Source: Methanomicrobiaceae archaeon (GTDB lineage Archaea; Halobacteriota; Methanomicrobia; Methanomicrobiales; Methanomicrobiaceae). Taken from it: a DNA stretch of 64,000 nucleotides. Of this stretch, positions 1 through 7,710 are shown in pieces. The position numbers and the translations under genes were made by a program. Each line of letters opens with the position of its first letter. The first letter of the stretch is position 1. Below the pieces are notes generated by a model. That model saw only the letters and a list, made by a program, of their open reading frames with translations, did no database searches and had not been told where the DNA came from. The stretch spans positions 1 through 64,000 of the forward strand of contig JAFGKW010000056.1 in NCBI GenBank assembly GCA_016928355.1. The letters run 5' to 3'.

Positions 1-35
1 TTCTCTTCGTTCTTCTGTTCGTTGATTTCTGTCAT
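1..35 (-). CDS. 5' end of an unidentified gene leaving the left edge
   Basis: Only the first eleven codons are visible. An ATG on the reverse strand at 33-35 is preceded by AGGAG about nine bases upstream (positions 44-49), a strong ribosome binding site, and the frame reads M-T-E-I-N-E-Q-K-N-E-E to the edge without a stop. The N-terminus is hydrophilic and Glu/Lys/Asn-rich. Product cannot be named from so little. It is divergent from the QueG-like gene at 239. Confidence 0.5.
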   Translation of the reverse strand, partial: MTEINEQKNEE

Positions 36-238
36 GTTTTTTTTCTCCTGTGCCCATTTCCAGGCACAAAAGAAGGATTGGGACAGTTGGGATATAAGGC
101 TGAAGAGTGCTATGTGGAATAATAAAATTCCAAAATTAAGATGGTTTTATTCGGAGCTGGCAGAATCAAAAATGATAAATCCTCCCCCCAAAAAAGCACC
201 CTAACTTTTTTTACTCACTTCAAACGAAAATATTCCCC

Positions 239-913
239 ATGAAAATCACCGAAGAAGCAATCCAAAAAGCCCTCGGACTCGGGGCAACAGTCGCGGGTTT
301 CGTTCCGGCAAAAAAGATGAACGGCTGCCTTTCGGAGATCGCCGGAGGACCACAGGGATTTTCAAAAGATAATGGAGCCTTCCTCATCCTGGGCCTCTAT
401 CATGACCCCGAAAAGCCGGAGATGGATTATTGGGAAGAGAAAAACAGCACCCCCGGCGACCGGACACTTCATAAGATTACGGATGAGATCAGCGGGTGGC
501 TGTCGGATATCCACGGGATTAGGGGCCACGACATCCCTTACCAGATCTATGACGGTGGAATATATCTCAAGGATGCCGCGGTTCTCGCCGGCCTTGGAAC
601 TATCGGAAAGAACAACCTTGTAATAGTTCCGGGTTTCGGCCCCCGGATGCGTTTTCGGGCATTATGGGCGGATCTGGAAGTCCCTGAACAGACCATCCGC
701 CAGGAGCCGCTCTTCTGTGAAAAGTGCAGCCGGTTATGCCATAAAAATTGCCCGATGGAGGCTTTTCCCGGCGGAACATACAATCGTGAGAGATGCCTGG
801 AGAGAATGAACCTGGACAAATCAGCAGCTGCGGATCTCTCTAAAAAAACCGGAAACAGCACCATAGTAGATCACTGCCGGACCTGTGAACTGGTCTGCCC
901 GATAGACAGGTAA
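239..913 (+). CDS. QueG-like 4Fe-4S protein (epoxyqueuosine reductase family, short form)
   Basis: A 224-residue protein of the epoxyqueuosine-reductase (QueG) family. Visible features: the family motif around residues 113-126 (AVLAGLGTIGKNNLVI) followed by FGPRMRFRALWADL, then two cysteine groups, C160-x2-C163-x3-C167-x3-C171-P and C213-x2-C216-x3-C220-P, as expected for two [4Fe-4S] clusters. QueG proper is usually well over 300 residues and reduces epoxyqueuosine in bacterial tRNA; archaea make archaeosine instead, so queuosine reduction is unlikely and a general electron-transfer or corrinoid-linked reductase role is an inference. The protein stops four residues after the last cysteine. 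It stands alone, with hairpin-rich DNA downstream. Confidence 0.75.
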   Translation: MKITEEAIQKALGLGATVAGFVPAKKMNGCLSEIAGGPQGFSKDNGAFLILGLYHDPEKPEMDYWEEKNSTPGDRTLHKITDEISGWLSDIHGIRGHDIPYQIYDGGIYLKDAAVLAGLGTIGKNNLVIVPGFGPRMRFRALWADLEVPEQTIRQEPLFCEKCSRLCHKNCPMEAFPGGTYNRERCLERMNLDKSAAADLSKKTGNSTIVDHCRTCELVCPIDR

Positions 914-951
914 GCTCTCCAGGAAGTTTGTCTGATCATAACAGGCCATAA

Positions 952-1050
952 GCCCCTTAGGGGCAGGACAATGCTTAATTCGCTATGCGAATTTACGCAA
1001 TGCCATAGCTCGGTCCGGACGCCGCCCGGTCGGGTGACCCCGGCCGGGAA
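952..1050. repeat. Hairpin-rich intergenic segment containing direct-repeat copy A
   Basis: Downstream of the QueG-like gene lie two perfect hairpins: GCCCC-TTA-GGGGC at 952-964 and AATTCGC-TAT-GCGAATT at 977-993. From about 990 the sequence matches a second copy at 1968-2017: both carry AATTTRCGCAAT, then CGGTCCGGAC, then a CC/CCC-rich stretch ending CCGGGAAA. Copy A has an extra GC-rich insertion (1028-1042). The pair is in direct orientation and brackets the AT-rich broken nuclease gene. Origin unknown; REP-like dispersed repeat or footprint of an insertion are both possible. Confidence 0.5.
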
Positions 1051-1061
1051 AGATTATATTA

Positions 1062-1364
1062 TCATCTAAACGACTGCTCTTTCCTTAAGATGACAACATC
1101 CGGAAAATGCTGCTTTATACCGGACTCCCAATCCTGATACCTGTCCTCTGACACCTTGACATTAAAAAGAACAACAATAAGAGAAGGATATTCCTGTAAA
1201 TACCTGTGGCATTTACCATAAATTGACTCAAGATCCTGCTTAGATGTCGGACCCTTGATTTCAATCGCTACATTATCAACAATAATATCAGGTCTCGAAT
1301 ACCCTTTTTGGACTTCAATATCAATAAAAGAATTCGGAAAATGTGATTTAAGCCATCCGGTCAA
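1062..1364 (-). pseudogene. C-terminal PD-(D/E)XK nuclease part, cut off by an in-frame stop
   Basis: This 100-residue stretch holds a restriction-endonuclease-like core: RPD-I-I-V then A-I-E-I-K, that is D-x8-E-x-K, followed by a helix and the strand SLIVVLFN. It has no ATG; the first usable codon is TTG at 1362-1364. It lies in exactly the same frame as the upstream gene at 1383-1910, separated only by TAA at 1383-1385. Reading through the stop gives a continuous sequence RHYNE*KFYQVELTGWLKSHFP, which looks like the natural start of this nuclease domain. The simplest reading is one gene of about 282 codons broken by a nonsense change (or a sequencing error). TAA is not a known recoding codon in methanogens. 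Confidence 0.65.
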
Positions 1365-1382
1365 TTCAACCTGATAAAATTT

Positions 1383-1910
1383 TTATTCATTATAATGTCT
1401 TAAAGGCTGAAATAAATTAATCGAATTAATCAGATTCTGAAATACTTCTTTTGAGTATGAAATATTCTCGAACATATCATTAATATCATTAAATTCTTCA
1501 CCCGGACCTTTCCGGTTTATTTCTTCTTTCTTTTTAAGATAATCCTCTTCTCTGGAAATCTCCATCTGCTTCTCTTCAGCTTCCAGGTCTCTTATATTAA
1601 TTTGATGACTTTTTGCATATTTCTTAATCTCATCAAGACTCAGTTTTCTTGCAGAATATTCAATCCAGTCAATTTTAGTGAGACGGACTTTAACAAAATT
1701 CCCGGTTTCAAAATTATATTTTTCATTATTTGGTTTTCCGATTTTGTAGTATTTGCAGATGTTCTGCAACATCTTTAAATCAAATCTTCTTAAAATTGAC
1801 TCCTTTAAATAAATATTATCCTTCTTTGTTTGCTTATTTAAAGAATAATTATTATGGATATTTTTCATTCCTTTGTTCATTTTTTTAAAGAAACCTTCTT
1901 TTTCTGCCAT
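1383..1910 (-). CDS. N-terminal part of split PD-(D/E)XK nuclease-like protein
   Basis: A 175-residue, Lys/Asn/Ile-rich protein without a family I can name. Residues 1-60 are basic, residues 95-140 are strongly charged and helical (DLEAEEKQMEISREEDYLKKKEE), compatible with a coiled coil linking to a C-terminal domain. The frame continues without shift through its TAA stop into the nuclease core at 1062-1382, so this is probably the N-terminal half of one broken gene. Base composition is clearly more AT-rich than the neighbours, and repeats flank the unit on both sides, both signs of horizontal origin. Whether a truncated protein is still made cannot be seen. Confidence 0.55.
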   Translation of the reverse strand: MAEKEGFFKKMNKGMKNIHNNYSLNKQTKKDNIYLKESILRRFDLKMLQNICKYYKIGKPNNEKYNFETGNFVKVRLTKIDWIEYSARKLSLDEIKKYAKSHQINIRDLEAEEKQMEISREEDYLKKKEEINRKGPGEEFNDINDMFENISYSKEVFQNLINSINLFQPLRHYNE

Positions 1911-1967
1911 ACCAGTTCAACCACATTTTGTAATATGATCAATATCATCATAAAATTTATTACAACA

Positions 1968-2017
1968 AAATTTGCGCAATCATGACAACCCGGTCCGGAC
2001 ACCACCCATCCGGGAAA
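1968..2017. repeat. Direct-repeat copy B flanking the broken nuclease gene
   Basis: Matches copy A at about 990-1050: shared blocks AATTTGCGCAAT, CGGTCCGGAC (1991-2000), ACCACCC and CCGGGAAA, in the same orientation. About 950 bp separates the two copies and nearly all of it is the broken nuclease gene. Confidence 0.5.
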
Positions 2018-2097
2018 ATGAAACAAAGAAAAAAATCAGGAGCAAAGAGGGACGTCCCGTCCATCCCTCCCGCAACCTATCATCTTGAAGAGGAGGA

Positions 2098-3360
2098 TCA
2101 AAGGGAGGGAGATTCCTCCCCCTCCTTCCTTTGCTCCAGCTCACTCTCAATTTTTTTGATTAAAACGGAAATATTACAGGCGTCTGTGACTCTTACCAGA
2201 ATTCCGGCAGATTCGAAAACGTATTCAGCGGATTTACCGGTTAGTTTCTGTTTGGAAAATACCAGGTCGGGCTTATGTTTCAACAAAAACTCTGCAGAAC
2301 GTATTCCTTTTTGTCTCTCCAGACCGACCGCCGGATTCTGTAATATTTCTTTTCGCAGAAATTTTGCTTCATCGAAATTAAAATCCAGAATTCCAAAATA
2401 TGGAGCTTCTCCAAAATGAAGACTTAAATCGCCTTCTCTGTTCTCAAGAGGTACAGCATAGCGAATGTAGCTTCTCTCCTTTGGTTCATAGTGTATGACA
2501 ACTCTTTCAACATTGGGGACAAGGTTGCGGATCTTTGATTCGATCCTTTCACTTGCAAGATGCGCTTTTGAAAGATCTGTTTTTTTCATGTTTACAATTG
2601 CTTCAACGAAGATATATCTCCCGGAATTTCTGGCATTTAGTTCTTTGGTACAGATTACAACCGGATCTGAATTAATTGCAGATTTTATCAGGTCCCTTGT
2701 TTTATAGTCGATAGATGCATCAAGAAGAGTTTTCATACTGTCTTTTAATATTTCCCATCCCGAATAAGCAATAAAACCTGCAACTATTATCGCTCCGATG
2801 CTGTCCACCGGAATTCCGAAGTACTGGGCAAAGAGTGCAAAAAATACAACCATTGTCGAGAGAACATCGACCTTATGCTGTTTCCCGTCTGCAATTAATC
2901 CCGGGGAATTGTATTTCTTCCCGATTTTAACTTCATATGTTCCAAGAAGATAAGGAACAGATACGAGTCCTGCAACTGCCAGCAGCACCCATCCGCTAAT
3001 TGTCAGGGCTGTACTGTCTTCATATATTGCTTTGATCAGGATCTCCCAGGCTGTTAAAAAGACAAGAAACGCAATAAATATTGAAACAAAATTCTCGATT
3101 TTATACAGGCCGTATGGAAATTTACTGCTCTTTAGGCATGAAAGCCATATTCCGGCAATCAGGGCAAGGGATGCAAAAATATCTATAAAAGAATTAATTG
3201 CATCTGCCTGCAGTGCAAGGCTGCCGGATACCCATGCAAGATAGAGTTTAACAATTACAAGAAAAGCATTAACAGCAAGTGAATAACAGGCAACTTTCCT
3301 GATAATGGAATCCTCTTTTTTCCTGTCGGGGATCAGATTCTTCTCGTCTTCTTCCTGCAT
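2098..3360 (-). CDS. Cation diffusion facilitator fused to NifX/NifB-like domain
   Basis: A 420-residue membrane transporter. Residues 20-210 form the six-helix CDF core, residues 215-295 the CDF cytoplasmic metallochaperone-like domain (ending VERVVIHYEP), and residues about 300-410 a third domain resembling the dinitrogenase iron-molybdenum cofactor family (IRYAVPLENREGDLSLHFGEA ... ILVRVTD), a fold that binds metal clusters. CDF proteins export divalent metals by proton antiport. The usual transport-site ligands are altered: TM2 reads N56-x3-D60 and TM5 reads Q161-x3-D165, where FieF has DxxxD and HxxxD. Metal specificity is therefore open. Single gene, reverse strand, with GC-rich repeat DNA just downstream. 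Confidence 0.82.
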   Translation of the reverse strand: MQEEDEKNLIPDRKKEDSIIRKVACYSLAVNAFLVIVKLYLAWVSGSLALQADAINSFIDIFASLALIAGIWLSCLKSSKFPYGLYKIENFVSIFIAFLVFLTAWEILIKAIYEDSTALTISGWVLLAVAGLVSVPYLLGTYEVKIGKKYNSPGLIADGKQHKVDVLSTMVVFFALFAQYFGIPVDSIGAIIVAGFIAYSGWEILKDSMKTLLDASIDYKTRDLIKSAINSDPVVICTKELNARNSGRYIFVEAIVNMKKTDLSKAHLASERIESKIRNLVPNVERVVIHYEPKERSYIRYAVPLENREGDLSLHFGEAPYFGILDFNFDEAKFLRKEILQNPAVGLERQKGIRSAEFLLKHKPDLVFSKQKLTGKSAEYVFESAGILVRVTDACNISVLIKKIESELEQRKEGEESPSL

Positions 3361-3428
3361 GTTTTCTTCCTTCTAATATATGTAAAAATTTCCCGGGTCA
3401 TTTCCTGGAATTTTTGATTTTTGATAAT

Positions 3429-4649
3429 CTAATCTTCTTTTGAAGCAGTAATCCTGAACAGCTTATCACCGGGCCGGACCACGAACGGGATCTTAATCCC
3501 GCAGCTCTGCCCCTTACCTACCGAATCTACCGCTTCGTGCTCGATCTGGATCTCTTCGACGATGCAGTAGTCCGCAGGCGTCGTCTTCCCGTAAATAAGG
3601 ATCTTATCGCCGGGCTTCAGGGTCCCGGCCCGGATGATGAACTCCGCAACCCCGATCTTTTTGTAATAATTTACAACGTCCCCGCAGTACTCCTTTTTCT
3701 CCTTCGAACCGGGCCCGTCGCTGATCCAGTCCTTCACGGATCCCCGGTAAAAGCCTTCGGAAAATCCCCTGTTGTAGGTCTTTTCCAGCTCTTCTTTGAG
3801 CCCTGCGGCAAGTTCCGGGGTGTAATCTCCCGCCACTATCGCATCGAGGGCCTTCCTGTAACAGGAGACGGTGTTCTTCACGTACTCCGGCGGCCTGATC
3901 CTCCCCTCGATCTTAAACGACGTTATTCCTGCATCGATCAATTCCGGGAGAAACTCTATTGAACAGAGATCCTTCGGGCTGAGAATATAATTGTGCCCGA
4001 GTATGTATTCGTTATCATCATCCTCGACATCCGTAATCCTGTACAGCCGCCGGCACGGCTGGAGGCACCTGCCGCGGTTTCCGGACATTCCGAATGTTGC
4101 TTCCGAGAGAAAACATCTTCCCGAGATGCTCACGCACATCGCACCGTGGATGAACGCCTCGATCTCGCAGTCGATTCCGTCCTCCTCCGCCCGCCTGCTG
4201 ATATCGGAGATGTCACTTAATGAACACTCTCTTGCAAGAATTATTCGCGAGACCCCGAGTTTAGAATAGAACGAAAACGCCTCGTAGTTCGAAACCCCCG
4301 CCTGTGTCGAAAGATGAACGGGAATGCCCGCTTTCTTTGCGAGATTCAGAACCGCCATATCCCAGCAGATAACTGCATCGACCCCGGCATCTTTTGCGGC
4401 TGAGACCACGCCTGAAAGCTTCTCCAGCTCATGGTTGTAGAAGATCGTATTCAGGGTAAGGTATCCCTTCCTCCCGCATTCATGCAGGCAGCGCATTACG
4501 ACCGGAAGTTCGCTGATCTCGAAATTGCCTGCCTTATCCCGCATATTCATATGCTTAATGCCGAAATAAACGGCATCGGCACCGTTTTTTATCGCGGTCT
4601 TCAGGCATGACCAGTCGCCGGCAGGTGCGAGCAGTTCGATATTCTTCAT
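3429..4649 (-). CDS. Peptidase U32 family protein (RlhA/TrhP-like hydroxylase family)
   Basis: A 406-residue U32 protein. It starts MKNIELLAPAGDW, has the TIM-barrel N-terminus, the U32 signature EAFIHGAMCVSISGRC (C172, C179) and the second cysteine pair RCLQPC (C195, C199) that in characterised members completes an iron-sulfur site; a C-terminal beta-barrel domain (GDKILIYGK ... PFVVRPGDKLFRI) follows. Studied relatives (RlhA, TrhP) hydroxylate RNA using prephenate-dependent chemistry rather than acting as proteases; the archaeal substrate is unknown. Length is normal for the short class. No operon partners; the gene is divergent from the membrane protein at 4781. Confidence 0.85.
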   Translation of the reverse strand: MKNIELLAPAGDWSCLKTAIKNGADAVYFGIKHMNMRDKAGNFEISELPVVMRCLHECGRKGYLTLNTIFYNHELEKLSGVVSAAKDAGVDAVICWDMAVLNLAKKAGIPVHLSTQAGVSNYEAFSFYSKLGVSRIILARECSLSDISDISRRAEEDGIDCEIEAFIHGAMCVSISGRCFLSEATFGMSGNRGRCLQPCRRLYRITDVEDDDNEYILGHNYILSPKDLCSIEFLPELIDAGITSFKIEGRIRPPEYVKNTVSCYRKALDAIVAGDYTPELAAGLKEELEKTYNRGFSEGFYRGSVKDWISDGPGSKEKKEYCGDVVNYYKKIGVAEFIIRAGTLKPGDKILIYGKTTPADYCIVEEIQIEHEAVDSVGKGQSCGIKIPFVVRPGDKLFRITASKED

Positions 4650-4780
4650 CTGTTTCAGGTATGTTGATCTCCCGGGGTGATAACATTATATTTCCAACCG
4701 AAACGCCTGCCGGCAGGAATATCGATTGATATTAATCATATCATCCGCATAATTACTGGTCAACAGGAGAAGAACCGAAA

Positions 4781-5680
4781 TTGCCACGACTTGAAGATTT
4801 CCTTGGGCCCCTGGACGAAGGAGTGTGGGAGGTCTCCGTTCCAAAAGAATCCGTCACAGAGTCCCCCGGGCCGGAATGGAAGAAGTCCGATTTAAACGTC
4901 CCCTCCCCCGGAACGATTGCGAGTTTCAGGAAAGGGCGCTTCCACGTCCACGAGACGGAGACGGAGTGGAAGGTGCATCTCGACAGGTACGACCCGGAAG
5001 AGCACCCGATAATGCACCTTCTCGACGACGCTCCCCTGCTTCTCATGATCGGGGATACGTTTGTAACTCTCATCTCAGGTATGAAGAGGGACGAGACCGC
5101 GGATACAAAAAAGATCCTTGAGACCCAGAACAGGGAGTGGCATCTCCAGGTACTTGCAGGAATCTTCCTCGCATTGATCGGGCTTGATATTGCCTTAGAT
5201 CCCCTGGCTGCATTCTCAGGCATAATCGGGTTCATAATACCAGTGATAATAATAATCCTGGGCCTGGCCGTTCTCTTTGGAAAGGCGGATCTCCAGGGAA
5301 AAGAGCCGTTTATAGAGGGGAAAATATTCAGGGGCCTCGTGATAATCGCCGCAGGAGTCTGTTCGTTTCATATACCCCCGGAATTATGGGTTCTCGTCCT
5401 TACACTCATCCTCTCGATCTGGATGTTTGCAAGTGCGATTCTTCTGTTGAAGCGTGTCCGAAAAGGAAGGAAAGCGGTTCCGGAAGGATTCGTGAGCAGA
5501 CTGGTAATCGGGGTGCTCTCTCTAGTAATTGTTGTATTGGCGTACCTGATGCCGGTATCCGTTATCGGGATATTCATCATCATAATGGGAGCCCTCATTA
5601 TCCTGATAGGAATCGTTCTGCTGGTAAACGGCCTGAGGCTCAGGGGGATTATGAAGGAAGCAGAGGCAGTTGAAGAATAA
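4781..5680 (+). CDS. Membrane protein, DUF308/HdeD-like C-terminus, unknown function
   Basis: A 299-residue protein. The first 120 residues are soluble and acidic (MPRLEDFLGPLDEGVWEVS...), followed by about six hydrophobic helices between residues 125 and 290 separated by short basic loops (RVRKGRKAV), a pattern like the repeated short helical pairs of DUF308/HdeD-like proteins; that assignment is tentative. The start is TTG at 4781, chosen because CAGGAGAAG lies about ten bases upstream and no ATG fits. It stands alone between two reverse-strand genes. Topology suggests a cytoplasmic N-terminal domain. Confidence 0.7.
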   Translation: MPRLEDFLGPLDEGVWEVSVPKESVTESPGPEWKKSDLNVPSPGTIASFRKGRFHVHETETEWKVHLDRYDPEEHPIMHLLDDAPLLLMIGDTFVTLISGMKRDETADTKKILETQNREWHLQVLAGIFLALIGLDIALDPLAAFSGIIGFIIPVIIIILGLAVLFGKADLQGKEPFIEGKIFRGLVIIAAGVCSFHIPPELWVLVLTLILSIWMFASAILLLKRVRKGRKAVPEGFVSRLVIGVLSLVIVVLAYLMPVSVIGIFIIIMGALIILIGIVLLVNGLRLRGIMKEAEAVEE

Positions 5681-5763
5681 TATAACCTTAAAATAAATTT
5701 TACATGAAAGTTTACTTGTAACTTATATGAAACAGCGCCTGAAACATCTCATTCATTCACTTT

Positions 5764-6567
5764 TTATGATATTTCACCGGTTTTAAGATGCTTTTTGGAC
5801 ATCTCCAGAAAAACGCGATCAAAAACTTCAGGCATCCCTTCTTCCACGACTTTGATACCCTCCGCAGTGATACCCCCTTCTGTCGATACCCTTGAGACAA
5901 GACTGCTGAAATCATAGTTCTTTTCGGACAACAGTTTTGCAGTCCCGATAAATGCCTCCCTTACAAGGAACTCTGCATCACTCTCCGAAAGACCGCCATT
6001 CCTGACCGCTGCCTGTGCATACTGCTGCATAATGGAGGCGAATATTGCAGGAGAACTGCTTGTCAGATCAGAGAGCAGTGAAATATTATCCTCTGTTGTC
6101 ACAAAAGGCCGGCTTATTGAGTCCAGCAGCGAGATTACCTCATCCCTTGTGCTTTGTGAAATCCCTTCGCCAAATGCAACAACGGAGACCCCGGACAGGC
6201 ATTCAGAAGTAACAGACGGGATGACTCTTACAACATCCGTTCCCGACCACTCAGATAATTTATTTATGGAAATATCAGATGCTACGGATACCAGGGTTTT
6301 ACTCTCACCAAGGCAGGCATTAATCTCCATGAGAACATCCTTTACTTCACCGGGTTTTACGCAGATAAATATCAAATCTGATTTTTCTGCAACATCCCGG
6401 TTGTTTTCACAGATCTCAACCCCGGATATTTTTACGAGGGCATTCATCTTCTCAGGAGTCCTGTTGTAAATACAGATATTATCTGGTGAAACTGCCTTTG
6501 ATTCAGTAAACTTCCTTGCAAGCATACCTCCCATGCTGCCGGTTCCGATTATTCCAACACGAGTCAT
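5764..6567 (-). CDS. proC: Pyrroline-5-carboxylate reductase family protein
   Basis: A 267-residue NAD(P)-dependent reductase. The N-terminus MTRVGIIGTGSMGGML is the Rossmann dinucleotide motif; IYNRTPEKM matches the cofactor-selecting segment; ICVKPGEVKDVL and LVSVASDI match ProC, and the C-terminal helical part (SSSPAIFASIMQQYAQAAVRN ... TEGGITAEGI) matches the P5CR dimerisation domain with its conserved G-G-x-T. ProC reduces 1-pyrroline-5-carboxylate to proline. It is downstream of the HDAC-like and hydantoinase-like genes on the same strand with a 66-bp gap, so a role on a related imine in that pathway is possible. Confidence 0.8.
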   Translation of the reverse strand: MTRVGIIGTGSMGGMLARKFTESKAVSPDNICIYNRTPEKMNALVKISGVEICENNRDVAEKSDLIFICVKPGEVKDVLMEINACLGESKTLVSVASDISINKLSEWSGTDVVRVIPSVTSECLSGVSVVAFGEGISQSTRDEVISLLDSISRPFVTTEDNISLLSDLTSSSPAIFASIMQQYAQAAVRNGGLSESDAEFLVREAFIGTAKLLSEKNYDFSSLVSRVSTEGGITAEGIKVVEEGMPEVFDRVFLEMSKKHLKTGEIS

Positions 6568-6633
6568 TCTTTCATTTTATATGAATCTTCAAAAGAAAAC
6601 TTTAACGGGATTAAAAGAAATTTCCAAACAAAA

Positions 6634-7710
6634 TCAGATAAAATTCCAATAATCTGAATGAACCTTCTTCAGTTTTGAAACCATTTTTTTTGTAATCTCA
6701 AGGGCCTTATCATTGACTTCATATCTGAGAAGCGGTTCATATGATGCCGGCTCCCTTATCCCGGAAAGATCAAGTCCTGCCAGAGAAGCGATAATCGCGA
6801 GATTGACATAAGGAAGTGCCCCCTCTACCCCATACCCTCCCTCGAGAACAGCAGTAAGCCTTCCGTTGCAGAGTTTATCGGAAAGTGCTACCGCCTCCGA
6901 CATCATATCGGCATAACCTCGTGCTGTGAGTGCAAGGGAGGTAAGTGGATCGGTAAAATGATTGTCCTGTCCCGCCGATATCGCAATAAAATCAGGCCTG
7001 AACTCTTCACCGGCCGGAATTATCACCTCCTCCATAAGGTACCTGTAAACATTGTCTGAACTTCCCGGAGGAACAGGCATATTTATGTTCAGGCCTTTTC
7101 CTTCCCCGTAACCTGCATCCTTTACAGGCCCGGTGCCGGGAAACAGGGAGCTCTGGTGTACCGAGGTATAGAGAACATCGGGATCCTCATAAAATATATC
7201 CTCGGTGCCGTTCCCGTGATGGGCATCCCAGTCAATTATCATTACCCTCTTATATCCCGAATTCTGGACGGCCCTGACCATAATAGCTACATTGTTCAGG
7301 TAGCAAAATCCTCCCCCGAAACTCCTTCCGGCATGATGACCGGGAGGTCTTACCAGTGCAAATGCATTACGAACCTCACGGGAGAACACAGCTTCGGCTG
7401 CGCATACGGCTCCACCTGCTGATAAAAGAGCTCCTTTAAGAAATCCCGGAGGGCCGTAGGTATTTATATCAATATCAGCTCCCTTCTTATCAATCCCGGT
7501 AAGGTAATTGAAATATACCTCGTTATGTGCAGCTAAAACCTCATCCTCTGTTGCCATCCGGGGTTCTATCTTTTTTATTCCCGGCTCTTCCCAGATCTCC
7601 TCTTCATCAAGAAGATCAAGGGTATAAGCAATTCTCTCTCTCCTTTCAGGATGTTTAGGTCTCTGTTCATGAAGGAGATAATCGGTGTGGTATACAATGC
7701 CGGTCCTCAT
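6634..7710 (-). CDS. Histone deacetylase-family amidohydrolase
   Basis: A 358-residue class II HDAC/acetylpolyamine amidohydrolase-type enzyme. Catalytic motifs are intact: RPPGHHA (H125, H126), IDWDAHHGNGT (D162 and H164 as zinc ligands), SAGQDNH (D249, third zinc ligand) and EGGYG (Y303, transition-state Tyr). Such enzymes remove acyl groups from lysine or polyamines; in archaea without classical histone acetylation the substrate may be a small amide. The start ATG overlaps the end of the hydantoinase-like gene by four bases, showing translational coupling and a probable shared pathway. Confidence 0.87.
   Translation of the reverse strand: MRTGIVYHTDYLLHEQRPKHPERRERIAYTLDLLDEEEIWEEPGIKKIEPRMATEDEVLAAHNEVYFNYLTGIDKKGADIDINTYGPPGFLKGALLSAGGAVCAAEAVFSREVRNAFALVRPPGHHAGRSFGGGFCYLNNVAIMVRAVQNSGYKRVMIIDWDAHHGNGTEDIFYEDPDVLYTSVHQSSLFPGTGPVKDAGYGEGKGLNINMPVPPGSSDNVYRYLMEEVIIPAGEEFRPDFIAISAGQDNHFTDPLTSLALTARGYADMMSEAVALSDKLCNGRLTAVLEGGYGVEGALPYVNLAIIASLAGLDLSGIREPASYEPLLRYEVNDKALEITKKMVSKLKKVHSDYWNFI

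Noticed and set aside
22-204. Forward 60-codon frame
   Set aside because: Overlaps the start and ribosome site of the reverse-strand gene at 1-35, has no own ribosome site and no recognisable protein features.
1383-1385. Recoding of the stop (pyrrolysine or selenocysteine)
   Set aside because: Pyrrolysine uses TAG and selenocysteine TGA; the codon here is TAA.
1982-2419. Forward 145-codon frame
   Set aside because: Largely antisense to the CDF transporter gene, starts in repeat copy B, and reads as Ser/Arg-rich shadow sequence.
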